A stretch of 24,707 nt of DNA. It comes from an uncultured Salinimicrobium sp. (GTDB lineage Bacteria > Bacteroidota > Bacteroidia > Flavobacteriales > Flavobacteriaceae). Positions within the stretch are counted from its first letter, which is position 1, and each line of letters begins with the position of its first letter. The stretch covers positions 1 through 24,707 of the forward strand of contig CAMPJY010000018.1 in NCBI GenBank assembly GCA_946887025.1. The letters run 5' to 3'. The position numbers were made by a program, and so were the translations under genes. Under the pieces are notes generated by a model, which ran no database searches, had not been told where the DNA came from, and was given only the letters and a program-made list of their open reading frames with translations. Below, one piece after another: positions 6,560 to 15,196 of the stretch.

Positions 6560-7636
6560 ATGAAAATGAAACACATTATTTATTCCCTCCTAGCCTTCGG
6601 CTTCGTGGCCCTGGTAGGTTATCGGATCTGGGATAATAAGGAACTGAAATCTAATTCAGCCATGGGAGGGGCAAAGGCTGTTTTTTCAGTGGAAGGGATG
6701 GTCCTTGTTCCTGAAAAATTCTCTGAGGTCTTGTCCCTTACCGGAACCCTGGAAGGGGATGAATTCATTGATCTGCGCAGTGAGATTTCAGGAGTTGTGG
6801 AAGACATTCGTTTTGAGGAAGGCGCAAAAGTTTCTAAAGGCCAGGTGTTATTCAGGGTTAATGACTCTGAGATGAGAGCCGAGTTGGCCATAGCCAGGAC
6901 GGCAGAAGGACTTGCTGCAGAGAATGAACGTCGGGCAGATTTGCTTTTGGAGAAGGAAGCCATTAGTCAGGAAGAGTATGATTTCGCCAAAGCAGAATTA
7001 CAATCTGCTAAAGCAAAAACCCAGTTAATAGAGGCTCAAATGGCGAAGGCTACCGTGAGAGCTCCTTTTTCGGGGAGGATAGGTCTTCGATATATTTCTG
7101 AAGGTTCCTATGTTACCCCGTCAACTCCAATTGCCACGCTGGTTAATACTGATCAGCTGAAGATCACTTTTTCGGTTCCTGAGAAATATTCTTCTCAGGT
7201 GAAACTTAAAAACCAGATCAGCTTTACCACTTCCAATTCCGCGGAAGAATATTCAGCTTTAATTTATGCCATCGAGCCCCAGGTGGATCTGGCTACCCGG
7301 ACCTTGAAAATGCGGGCAACCACAGATAACAGGGAAGGAAAACTAATTCCGGGTACTTTCGCCAATGTCTTCCTGCCCCTTGCCACAGTTGAGAATGCTC
7401 TTATGGTCCCTGCAGAAGCTCTTATTCCTATTCAGAACGGGAAGAAGATCTTTGTGTCCAGGGGAGAGTTGGCAAAGGAAATAGAAGTAAAGACCGGGGC
7501 CCGCACAAAAGATAAGGTGCAGGTGCTTGAAGGTTTAAAAGCCGGGGACACGATCCTGACTTCAGGAGTTATGGTTCTCAAGGAGGGTTCGCCTGTAGTT
7601 ATTGATCTTACCAACGAGGATAAAAAGAATTCCTGA
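6560..7636 (+). CDS. RND efflux adaptor (membrane fusion protein)
   Basis: The 358-residue adaptor bridges the inner-membrane pump and the outer-membrane channel. An N-terminal hydrophobic segment (residues ~5-22 from ATG 6560) anchors it; there is no lipobox Cys. Then come the half-motif of a lipoyl domain (DLRSEISGVVEDIRFEEG, KVSKGQVLFRVND), an alpha hairpin (ELAIARTAEGLAAENERRA; EEYDFAKAELQSAKAK), the second lipoyl half (VRAPFSGRIGLRYISEGSYV) and the beta-barrel and membrane-proximal domains (ITFSVPEKY, EPQVDLATRTLKMRA, VPAEALIP). This is the standard HlyD/AcrA-type order and length. A longer frame starting at GTG 6512 overlaps the promoter box and is less likely. Its stop overlaps the pump start by one base. 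Confidence 0.92.
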   Translation: MKMKHIIYSLLAFGFVALVGYRIWDNKELKSNSAMGGAKAVFSVEGMVLVPEKFSEVLSLTGTLEGDEFIDLRSEISGVVEDIRFEEGAKVSKGQVLFRVNDSEMRAELAIARTAEGLAAENERRADLLLEKEAISQEEYDFAKAELQSAKAKTQLIEAQMAKATVRAPFSGRIGLRYISEGSYVTPSTPIATLVNTDQLKITFSVPEKYSSQVKLKNQISFTTSNSAEEYSALIYAIEPQVDLATRTLKMRATTDNREGKLIPGTFANVFLPLATVENALMVPAEALIPIQNGKKIFVSRGELAKEIEVKTGARTKDKVQVLEGLKAGDTILTSGVMVLKEGSPVVIDLTNEDKKNS

Positions 7637-10600
7637 TGAGCCTATCCACCCTTAGTATCAAGCGGCCGGTACTTACTATTGTGATGAATATCGCAATCGT
7701 ACTGTTCGGGATCATAGGATTTACCTACCTCGGGGTACGGGAATTTCCAAGTATCGACCCCGCCATTATTTCGGTGAGGACGAGCTATACAGGAGCCAGT
7801 CCTGATATTATCGAATCCCAGATCACAGAACCACTGGAGAAGGAAATAAATTCCATTGATGGGATCCGAACCATCAGTTCCACCAGTAGTCAGGGCTCCA
7901 GCAACATTAATATCGAATTTAATCTGGGGAAAGACCTTGAAGTCGCAGCCAATGATGTTCGGGATAAAGTGTCCCGCGCCGTACGTCGGTTGCCCCAGGA
8001 TATAGACGCTCCTCCTGTAGTTTCAAAGGCTGATGCCGATTCGGAACCCATCATTGCCATGACGGTACAGAGTGACACCAAAAATGTGATGGAGCTGAGT
8101 GATTATGCTGAAAACGATCTTGCCCCGAGACTGCAGACTATCCCTGGCGTCAGTAGTGTCCAGATATGGGGGCAACGCCGATATGCCATGCGGTTGTGGA
8201 TCGATCCCATTAAACTTGCATCCTATGGAGCTACAGTTGCGGATGTAAGGAATGCGTTAAATGCCCAAAACGTTGAACTGCCTTCCGGGAAGCTTACGGG
8301 ATCAAATACTGAACTTGCAGTGAAAACCATTGGCAATCTTACCACCGAAGAAGAATTCAATGACATGATCATTTTGGCTCAGGGAAATCAGGTGGTGCGC
8401 TTCAGGGATATCGGAAATGCCTATCTGGAGGCCGAAAACCTGGAGACCAAACTCAGCGATTCTGGACAACCTATGGTGGCAATGGTAATCATTCCTCAGC
8501 CGGGTACGAATTACCTCGATATTGCCGATGCTTTTTATGAGCAGTATGATCAGTTACAGGAGGATCTCCCAAAGGATTTTAAACTTAATATTGCCTTTGA
8601 TAATACCCAGTTTGTAAAAAAGGCTGTACTGGAGGTAGCAGAAACTTTACTGATAGCCATTATCCTTGTGATCCTGGTCATTTACCTGTTCTTCAGGAAC
8701 TGGTCCATAGCACTCCGGCCCCTGATCGATATTCCTGTATCCCTGATAGCCACCTTTTTTATCATGTGGATGTTTGGGTTCTCGATAAATGTACTCACAC
8801 TTTTGGCAATTGTTCTTGCCACAGGGCTGGTTGTGGATGACGGGATAGTAGTGACCGAGAATATTTTCAAAAAAATAGAGGAGGGAATGAGCCCAATAGA
8901 GGCCGCTATTAAAGGATCCAATGAGATATTTTTTGCCGTGATCTCGATTTCAGTGACGCTTGCAGCTGTATTCCTTCCGGTAATCTTTATGGAAGGTTTT
9001 GTTGGTAGGTTATTCCGGGAATTCGGAGTAGTAATAGCCGCTGCCGTATTAATTTCCGCATTTGTGGCGCTTACCCTTACCCCGATGCTGAACGCATACC
9101 TCATTCGCCCCGGAAAGCAGAAGAATTCGAGGTTCTTCAATTTTACAGAAAAATATTTTGTAAAAATGAACTCCAGTTACGCCTCCTCTTTAAAAACCTT
9201 TATGGGAAAAAAATGGCTGTCTTTCCCGATACTGGCGCTTTGTATTATAACTATTGGGGTTTTCTACAGCCTTCTCAAAAAGGAGACAGCTCCTTATGAC
9301 GACAGGAGCTTCATAAGTATGAACATCACCGCACCTGAAGGGGCTTCCTATGATTATATGGACAGGTTCATGACAGAAATAACTGAATTGATCAATGATT
9401 CAGTTCCCGAGAAAAAGGTGAGTCTAATTATCACTTCCCCTGGCTGGGGTTCCGGATCCGTGAATAGTGGTCGTGCGAGGATTGCCCTGGTCCCTCCCGG
9501 GGAGAGGGATCGTACCCAGCATGAGATAGCTGAAGACCTTACCCGTTGGACAAAACAGCTTCCGGGGGCGCGAACCAATGTGAGTGAATCCCCAACCATT
9601 TCAGTCGGTCGTAGGGGAGGAATGCCAATTCAGTACATCATCCAGGCCCAGAACTTTCAGCAGCTGGAAGAGAAGATTCCTGAATTCCTCGCAGAGGCAG
9701 AAAAAGACCCTACCTTTTCCAATACGGATCTTGATCTGAAATTCAATAAGCCGGAGATATATGTGACCATAAACCGGGAAAAGGCTCAGACTCTTGGGGT
9801 TTCGGTGCGGGATGTGGCTCAGACCCTTCAGCTGGCGTTAAGTGGGCAGAGATTTGGTTACTTTATGATGAATGGAAGACAGTATGAAGTAATGGGACAG
9901 TTCGATAAGGAAGATCGCAATGCTCCCATGGATCTTACTTCCATGTTTGTCAGGAATAAGGACGGCCTTCTTATTCAGTTGGACAATCTGGTGACTACTG
10001 AGGAAAAGAGCAGTCCACCTCAGTTGTATCATAACAACAGATACATGAGTGCCACAGTATCAGCAGGATTGGCTCCGGGGAAAAGCATCAGTGAGGGAAT
10101 AGAAGGCATGGATAGGATACGTGACAGGGTACTGGATGACAGCTTTACAACTGCCCTTGGGGGAGAATCCCGTGATTTTGTGGAGTCCAGCTCAAATACC
10201 ATGTTCGCTTTCGGGCTGGCGCTCCTATTGATTTTCTTAATTCTTGCCGCGCAGTTCGAAAGTTTCATAGATCCTTTAATTATCATTCTTACCGTCCCAA
10301 TGGCCGTTGCAGGGGCCTTGTTTTCTTTATGGCTGACAGGGCAGACCTGGAATATCTTCAGTCAGATCGGAACCGTTATGCTTATCGGACTCGTGACAAA
10401 GAACGGGATCCTGATAGTTGAATTTGCGAACCAGCTCAGGGAAAGGGGATTGGCGAAGCAGGAGGCAATCATACACGCGGCCGAAAGCAGGTTAAGACCG
10501 ATTTTAATGACCAGCCTTACTATTGCCTTGGGAGCGCTTCCTATCGCTGTGGCATTAGGCGCAGCCTCCACAAGCAGAATAGGAATGGGGGTGGTGATAA

Positions 10601-10755
10601 TTGGCGGAACTATGTTTTCCCTGGTCTTGACCTTATATATAATTCCGGCAGTTTACCTCATGTGGTCCCGTGAGAAAAAACATCGTCCGGAATTTGATTT
10701 AATTGAAGAACGACTACATTCTCAGGAACCTCAATTACATGAAAAATATACCTAA
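7636..10755 (+). CDS. RND multidrug efflux pump, HAE1/AcrB type
   Basis: At 1039 residues this is a full-length proton-driven trimeric inner-membrane pump. It opens with the amphipathic start and TM1 (LSIKRPVLTIVMNIAIVLFG), followed by the pore/porter domain, including REFPSIDPAIISVRTSYTGA. The proton relay is intact: Asp401 and Asp402 in TM4 (GLVVDDGIVVTENI), Lys922 in TM10 (TKNGILIVEF) and Arg954 in TM11 (RLRPILMTSL). The two large periplasmic loops and 12 membrane segments are in the usual order, so it should take amphiphilic drugs or metabolites from the periplasm or inner membrane. Substrates cannot be read from sequence. ATG overlaps the adaptor stop (TGATG), and its end overlaps the channel gene by 17 bases, indicating a translationally coupled operon. 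Confidence 0.95.
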   Translation: MSLSTLSIKRPVLTIVMNIAIVLFGIIGFTYLGVREFPSIDPAIISVRTSYTGASPDIIESQITEPLEKEINSIDGIRTISSTSSQGSSNINIEFNLGKDLEVAANDVRDKVSRAVRRLPQDIDAPPVVSKADADSEPIIAMTVQSDTKNVMELSDYAENDLAPRLQTIPGVSSVQIWGQRRYAMRLWIDPIKLASYGATVADVRNALNAQNVELPSGKLTGSNTELAVKTIGNLTTEEEFNDMIILAQGNQVVRFRDIGNAYLEAENLETKLSDSGQPMVAMVIIPQPGTNYLDIADAFYEQYDQLQEDLPKDFKLNIAFDNTQFVKKAVLEVAETLLIAIILVILVIYLFFRNWSIALRPLIDIPVSLIATFFIMWMFGFSINVLTLLAIVLATGLVVDDGIVVTENIFKKIEEGMSPIEAAIKGSNEIFFAVISISVTLAAVFLPVIFMEGFVGRLFREFGVVIAAAVLISAFVALTLTPMLNAYLIRPGKQKNSRFFNFTEKYFVKMNSSYASSLKTFMGKKWLSFPILALCIITIGVFYSLLKKETAPYDDRSFISMNITAPEGASYDYMDRFMTEITELINDSVPEKKVSLIITSPGWGSGSVNSGRARIALVPPGERDRTQHEIAEDLTRWTKQLPGARTNVSESPTISVGRRGGMPIQYIIQAQNFQQLEEKIPEFLAEAEKDPTFSNTDLDLKFNKPEIYVTINREKAQTLGVSVRDVAQTLQLALSGQRFGYFMMNGRQYEVMGQFDKEDRNAPMDLTSMFVRNKDGLLIQLDNLVTTEEKSSPPQLYHNNRYMSATVSAGLAPGKSISEGIEGMDRIRDRVLDDSFTTALGGESRDFVESSSNTMFAFGLALLLIFLILAAQFESFIDPLIIILTVPMAVAGALFSLWLTGQTWNIFSQIGTVMLIGLVTKNGILIVEFANQLRERGLAKQEAIIHAAESRLRPILMTSLTIALGALPIAVALGAASTSRIGMGVVIIGGTMFSLVLTLYIIPAVYLMWSREKKHRPEFDLIEERLHSQEPQLHEKYT

Positions 10756-12040
10756 GTTCCTTTTATTGTTTCTTTTTCCTGTCTCCTTGTCAGCTCAGGA
10801 ATTACTCACTGCAGAGGAAGCCCTGATAATAGCGCTGGAGAATAATTTCCAGATAAGGATCGCGACCAATGAATTAGAAATAGACGAGACTGCAGTAAGC
10901 GTGGGAAGGGCAGGAATGCTTCCTGAAATAGGGGCGGTTGCTACTTCGAATAACAGTATTCAGAATACTTCCCAGACCAGGGCTGGGGGAGAACGTATAG
11001 ATCGAGACAACGCGCGTAACAACAGTATGAATTACGGCGTAGCCCTGGATTGGACCCTTTTTGATGGATTCAGCATGTTTGCGCGTTATGACCAGCTGAA
11101 GGAACTGAAGAATCTTGGGGAGGTCGAACTGCAGCAGGTTATTTTGGAGAAGACCAGGGAAGTGCTGGTCACCTATTACGACCTTGTTCAACAGCAGCAA
11201 CAGCTTAATGCTCTTGATAGTACCATGGTTATTTCCGAACAACGCCTTGAATTGGCCCAGAATCGTTTCCGTATTGGAAAGGCTTCCCGCCTGGAGGTTT
11301 TGAACGCCCAGGTTGACATCAATACGGACAGGACTAACCTGCTTCGCCAAAAGGAACTTTTCCTGAATACTAAAACTTTGTTGAACCGACTGCTGTCCAG
11401 GGATATTAAGACTGAATTTCAAATAGCGGAGGAATTTCAGGTGGATGAATTGCTTTCCCTCCCTGAACTTATAGATCTGGCGGAACAGCAGAATCCAATT
11501 TTGCAGGCACAACTCATTAATAACAATTTGGCAAGGCTGGAGCTGAAGGAATTGAAGGGAGGCAGATATCCTACATTGGTTGCCAGCACAGGGTATCAGT
11601 TTAATGATTCAGAATCCAGTCTTGGTTTTTCAACCCAATCCAATTCCCAAGGATGGAACTACGGCCTGAGTGCCAGATTCAATATTTTTGATGGATTTCT
11701 TCAGAACCAGAATGAGCAGATCGCGAGGATAGGAATAGAAAATACAGAATTGGAGGTCGAGCAGCAAAAGCTGGCTCTTGAAGAAGAATTAAGGAGGACT
11801 TACCAGACCTACCTAACCAACCTGCAGCTGATAGAACTTGAATCTGGAAACAGGGAAATAGCAGAAAAGAACCTGGAGATCACCGTGGAGAAATTCAGGA
11901 TCGGCACCATTCCAACCATCGAATTTCGAACCGCTCAGTTGAATTATATTAATGCGGTGGTCCGCTATAGCAACGCCAGGTTTCAGGCGAAACTATCGGA
12001 GCTCAGTCTGAAAGAACTGGCGGGGGAGCTATATTTTTAA
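10739..12040 (+). CDS. TolC-like outer-membrane efflux channel
   Basis: The 433-residue precursor starts at ATG 10739 inside the end of the pump gene; an earlier TTG at 10703 would add 12 residues before the signal peptide. The signal peptide runs to about LSAQE (residue ~20). The mature protein is two structural repeats of the outer-membrane efflux family: LTAEEALIIALENNFQIRIA near the start and SLPELIDLAEQQNPILQAQL midway, each followed by beta-strand pairs (WTLFDGFSMFARY; ARFNIFDGFLQNQ) and long Gln/Glu/Leu-rich coiled coils. The GKASRLEVLNAQVDINTDR and GTIPTIEFRTAQLNYINA segments are family hallmarks. It forms a trimeric tunnel that exports what the pump delivers. It is followed by three tandem hairpins. 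Confidence 0.93.
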   Translation: MKNIPKFLLLFLFPVSLSAQELLTAEEALIIALENNFQIRIATNELEIDETAVSVGRAGMLPEIGAVATSNNSIQNTSQTRAGGERIDRDNARNNSMNYGVALDWTLFDGFSMFARYDQLKELKNLGEVELQQVILEKTREVLVTYYDLVQQQQQLNALDSTMVISEQRLELAQNRFRIGKASRLEVLNAQVDINTDRTNLLRQKELFLNTKTLLNRLLSRDIKTEFQIAEEFQVDELLSLPELIDLAEQQNPILQAQLINNNLARLELKELKGGRYPTLVASTGYQFNDSESSLGFSTQSNSQGWNYGLSARFNIFDGFLQNQNEQIARIGIENTELEVEQQKLALEEELRRTYQTYLTNLQLIELESGNREIAEKNLEITVEKFRIGTIPTIEFRTAQLNYINAVVRYSNARFQAKLSELSLKELAGELYF

Positions 12041-12057
12041 ATCTGCTTATTAAACAA

Positions 12058-12137
12058 AAATTCGGCTCAGGACCCGAATTTAACGAAATTCGGCTCTAGA
12101 CCCGAATTTGACGAAATTCGGCTTATAACCCGAATTT
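12058..12137 (+). repeat. Three tandem 28-bp hairpin repeats downstream of the efflux operon
   Basis: AAATTCGG ... CCGAATTT occurs three times with an exact 28-base period: left arms start at 12058, 12086 and 12114; right arms at 12074, 12102 and 12130. Each forms an 8-bp stem with an 8-nt loop beginning CT and ending AC (CTCAGGAC, CTCTAGAC, CTTATAAC). The units are joined by AACGA or GACGA. The arms are perfectly conserved while the loops vary, which suggests the stem is what matters or that the array is young. Confidence 0.85.
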
Positions 12138-12140
12138 TTT
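12114..12140 (+). terminator. Probable terminator at the last hairpin repeat
   Basis: The third hairpin is directly followed by a run of T (12135-12140). It would end transcription of the efflux operon before the SatD gene. Confidence 0.6.
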
Positions 12141-12199
12141 ATAATCCCTGTTGGTGCTTCCGAAATATAAATCGATATTTACCCAAAGTTTTCAGCTAA

Positions 12200-12799
12200 A
12201 TGTTAGCAGTTATTACAGGAGATATAGTCAATTCCCGGAAAGGTGAAACTACAGAATGGCTACCCCTTTTAAAGGAGATCCTAAATAATTACGGTGTTTT
12301 TAAAAAAAACTGGGAAATTTTCAGAGGTGACAGTTTTCAACTTTCGCTTTCACCTGAGAAGGCGTTGATCGCCGCCATTCATATTAAGGCCGGGATGAAA
12401 TTCTACAAGGTTCTTGATGCACGGCTGGCTATTGGAATTGGGGAAGAGGACCACAACACGGGAAAGATCACGGAAGCTAACGGTACGGCCTATGTTCGAT
12501 CAGGGGAAGGTTTTGAATCCCTGAAAAAACAGAATCTGGCTATTCGCACCTCCGATCCCGATACTGATGAACTGCTGAACCTGTTATTCTCACTTGCCCT
12601 GCTCACCATGGATAACTGGACCCCGCTAGTGGCGGACCTGATAAAATTTTCCCTGGAGAATCCGGATAAGAACCAGAGGGAACTTGCAGAGCTGCTTGAA
12701 CGCTCCCCCAGCAGTATCAATGAGGCTTTAAAAAGAGGAGGCTTTGATGAGTTGATGGAACTGAATGAATTCTATAAAAAACAGGTGGCAAACTTATGA
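12200..12799 (+). CDS. SatD-family protein with nucleotidyl-cyclase-like N-terminus and C-terminal HTH
   Basis: The 199-residue cytoplasmic protein fits the SatD family, named after an acid-adaptation locus in streptococci; its biochemical role is not settled. The N-terminal half has AVITGDIVNSRKG (Asp8), WEIFRGDSFQLSL (Asp44), ARLAIGIGEE (75-83) and NGTAYVRSGEGFESL (94-108). These four blocks occur in the order and roughly the spacing of a class III nucleotidyl cyclase core (two metal Asp, the R-x-GI-x-G strand, the G-x-x-V-N/S-x-A region), which I infer from the pattern. Residues ~157-185 (NQRELAELLERSPSSINEALKRGG) form a helix-turn-helix, suggesting a regulator or sensor. Its stop overlaps the start of a DUF3307 membrane protein by four bases, a partnership seen in related genomes. 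A promoter-like GATATTTAC lies at 12174-12182. Confidence 0.8.
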   Translation: MLAVITGDIVNSRKGETTEWLPLLKEILNNYGVFKKNWEIFRGDSFQLSLSPEKALIAAIHIKAGMKFYKVLDARLAIGIGEEDHNTGKITEANGTAYVRSGEGFESLKKQNLAIRTSDPDTDELLNLLFSLALLTMDNWTPLVADLIKFSLENPDKNQRELAELLERSPSSINEALKRGGFDELMELNEFYKKQVANL

Positions 12800-13530
12800 T
12801 CTTTTTTGCACTGAAACTTCTGGCAGCCCACCTCCTTGGGGATTTCGTTTTCCAGCCTGAGAAATGGGTAAAAGATAAAAGTGCAAAAAAACATAGATCC
12901 TCCTTCCTGTACTGGCATATTGCCACTCATGCGATCCTCTTGATTCTGCTTCTTGAGTTCCAGTTCATATACTGGAAAGGCATCATTTTCATTCTCGTCA
13001 CCCATTATCTTATAGATCTGACCAAGCTGCTCCTGGAAAATAGGTCGAATGCACGATTATTATTCTTCCTGGACCAGTTGGCACATCTTGAAGTAATCCT
13101 TTTGACAGTTTTTTATTACCATCCATTTATTCTAGATTTTGATGTAATATATAATTCCGGCACTTTATTATTCGGTATAGCGCTGATTACTGTGACTTAC
13201 GTTTCCAGTATAGTCATGATGCAGCTGATGAGCAGCTGGAGTCTGGAAGGAAACGGCGAGAGTGATTCTTTGCCCAGGGCGGGGAAATATATTGGGATGC
13301 TGGAAAGGCTTCTGGTTTTCGGGTTTATCATCCTTCAGCAGTGGGCTGCAATTGGGTGGCTCCTTACCGCCAAATCCGTCTTCCGCTTCAGTGACCTGAC
13401 CCGCTCAAAGGATAGAAAACTGACGGAATACATCCTGATAGGAACCCTCCTTAGCTTCGGTCTGGCTATAGCTACAGGCCTGGTGTATTTATTTATCAAG
13501 GAGAATCTGCCTTCCACATTCAATAATTGA
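12796..13530 (+). CDS. DUF3307 integral membrane protein with four His/Asp-x3-His/Asp motifs
   Basis: This 244-residue inner-membrane protein matches DUF3307. Predicted membrane helices lie near residues 2-19, 40-60, 62-80, 88-109, 122-143, 171-192 and 211-234. Four spaced pairs of polar residues are striking: His12/Asp16 (AHLLGDF), His41/His45 (HIATH), His70/Asp74 (HYLID) and Asp93/His97 (DQLAH). Each pair is one helical turn apart in the first four helices and could form a metal site at the membrane, as in other membrane metalloenzymes; this is inference, since no activity is known for the family. The start overlaps the SatD stop (ATGA), so the two are translationally coupled. A promoter-like stretch at its end may also serve the next gene. 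Confidence 0.82.
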   Translation: MIFFALKLLAAHLLGDFVFQPEKWVKDKSAKKHRSSFLYWHIATHAILLILLLEFQFIYWKGIIFILVTHYLIDLTKLLLENRSNARLLFFLDQLAHLEVILLTVFYYHPFILDFDVIYNSGTLLFGIALITVTYVSSIVMMQLMSSWSLEGNGESDSLPRAGKYIGMLERLLVFGFIILQQWAAIGWLLTAKSVFRFSDLTRSKDRKLTEYILIGTLLSFGLAIATGLVYLFIKENLPSTFNN

Positions 13531-13554
13531 TTAAGCGAGTTATTTTATTTTCAG

Positions 13555-15036
13555 ATGAATCTTACTTCAGAACAACAACCCAGGGAACTTCAGAAAGATC
13601 TGGACCTTCAGAATTATTTTCAGGAATTCAGGAAAGGAGTCGTGGGAATTGATCATAGCTTTGGTACATATTATGGGAAACAACGTCAGCTATACGCCGA
13701 TTGGGTGGCAAGCGGACGTTTGTATGCTCCCATTGAAGCCATAATACAGGATAAGATTGGCCCTACCATGGCAAATACTCATTCCTTCTCAAGCCAGACC
13801 GGAAAACTTACCACTCATGCATACAGATTTGCGAGAAAACTCATTCGCACCAGCGTAGGTGCAGGGGAGGATGACATATTAGTCACCACCGGTACTGGAA
13901 TGACGGCGGCTCTTTCGAAGTTATTGCGTATTATGGGACTGGAGCAGCAGGGAAGTGAAAAACCTGTGGTTTTCCTTACGCATATGGAGCATCATTCCAA
14001 TCAGGTTCCCTGGGGTGCCATAGGAGCCGAGGTAATCGTTCTTCCTCCAAATGAATCCCTGCAGGTTTCACCCCGGCAACTGGAACGGGAACTCAGAAAA
14101 TACAGCAACAGGAAGATCAAAATAGGATCCTTTACTGCCTGCTCCAATGTGACCGGGGAAATTACCCCATATGAGGAATTAGCTGCCGTGATGCATCAAC
14201 ATGGAGGGCTTTGTTTCGTAGATTTTGCGGCTTCTGCGCCTTATGTTAACATAAATATGCATCCGGAAAGGGCGGAAAGTTCTTTGGACGCTATCTTTTT
14301 TTCCCCTCACAAGTTCCTGGGAGGGCCTGGTTCCTGCGGAATTCTTGTCTTCAACAAAAAACTGTATAGCAAGGCTTGTCCCGATAATCCCGGTGGCGGA
14401 AATGTAAAGTGGACCAATCCCTGGGGAGATTATGAATATTGTGAGGATATAGAAACCAAAGAAGATGGGGGTACGCCCGGAATCCTCCAGGTGATAAGAG
14501 CTTCCCTGGCCCTGAAACTGAAATCCAGAATGGGGACCGATAAAATTGAGGCAAGGGAGCGTGAATTGCTCTCCCTGTTTTACAGAAATATGGCCTCGCT
14601 CCCGGAGGTGGAGATCCTTGGAAATGAAAATGTCCCTAAAATTGGTTGCGTATCATTTAATATTTCCGGTATCCATTATAACCTGGTGGTACGACTGCTT
14701 AATGACCGTTTCGGGATTCAGGTGCGTGGAGGCTGGTCCTGTGCCAGCACCTTCAGTCATTTCCTCTTTGGATTGAATACCGAGGCCTCTCAAAAGGTTA
14801 TGAGAGGGATTAGGGCAGAAGATCTTTCTGAAAAACCCGGCTGGGTGCGTTTATCCTTGCATCCGGTGCTTCTGGATGAGGAAGTGGAATATATCTGCCA
14901 TGCCATCCGGGAGATAGTGGGAAATATAGATGAATGGAGAGAGGATTATCAGTATAACCCCAAGACCAACGAATTTGATTCATTAGTATATGAGGATACA
15001 ACCTCGCAACAGGTGAGGGGTATTTTTGAGGTTTAA
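13555..15036 (+). CDS. Class V aminotransferase / SufS-like cysteine desulfurase
   Basis: A 493-residue fold-type I PLP enzyme. Key residues: the glycine-rich TTGTGMTAALSKLL cofactor loop, HMEHHSNQVPW (a PLP-stacking His), VDFAASAPYV (Asp binding the pyridine nitrogen) and FFSPHKFLGGPGSCG with Lys253 as the Schiff-base lysine. Cys396 lies in RGGWSCAST, where SufS/CsdA have the sulfur-accepting Cys in RTGHHCA, but the surrounding residues differ. It is also ~80 residues longer than SufS, with an N-terminal lead and a C-terminal tail (residues ~465-493). No sufBCD or sufE genes are near. It may be a desulfurase or another class V enzyme; substrate not determined. It starts 24 bases after the DUF3307 gene and may share its transcript, although TATTTTCA at 13545-13552 could be a separate -7 box. 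Confidence 0.85.
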   Translation: MNLTSEQQPRELQKDLDLQNYFQEFRKGVVGIDHSFGTYYGKQRQLYADWVASGRLYAPIEAIIQDKIGPTMANTHSFSSQTGKLTTHAYRFARKLIRTSVGAGEDDILVTTGTGMTAALSKLLRIMGLEQQGSEKPVVFLTHMEHHSNQVPWGAIGAEVIVLPPNESLQVSPRQLERELRKYSNRKIKIGSFTACSNVTGEITPYEELAAVMHQHGGLCFVDFAASAPYVNINMHPERAESSLDAIFFSPHKFLGGPGSCGILVFNKKLYSKACPDNPGGGNVKWTNPWGDYEYCEDIETKEDGGTPGILQVIRASLALKLKSRMGTDKIEARERELLSLFYRNMASLPEVEILGNENVPKIGCVSFNISGIHYNLVVRLLNDRFGIQVRGGWSCASTFSHFLFGLNTEASQKVMRGIRAEDLSEKPGWVRLSLHPVLLDEEVEYICHAIREIVGNIDEWREDYQYNPKTNEFDSLVYEDTTSQQVRGIFEV

Positions 15037-15196
15037 TTTCTGTTTCAGATCAGTTTCTGAGTCTTTGTAATATTCGCAACGGTATATAGATCAGGTAAAA
15101 CTCTGGTTAATCCGGAATTCTCGTGGAATAAATGCGCGATTCTGCGTTAAATATGTCCAAAACCTTCCCGTATTCTTTGTTGAAACTTCTCTTTTC

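Noticed and set aside
8682..9140. Reverse-strand 152-residue open frame
   Set aside because: Lies within the RND pump gene across conserved membrane segments; a composition shadow.
10874..11512. Reverse-strand 212-residue open frame
   Set aside because: It lies entirely inside the TolC-like gene, which has clear family motifs, and its sequence resembles no protein.
12058..12137. Possible CRISPR array (28-base regular repeats)
   Set aside because: The repeat unit is itself a hairpin and the variable parts are only 4-5 bases, far too short for spacers; no cas gene is near.
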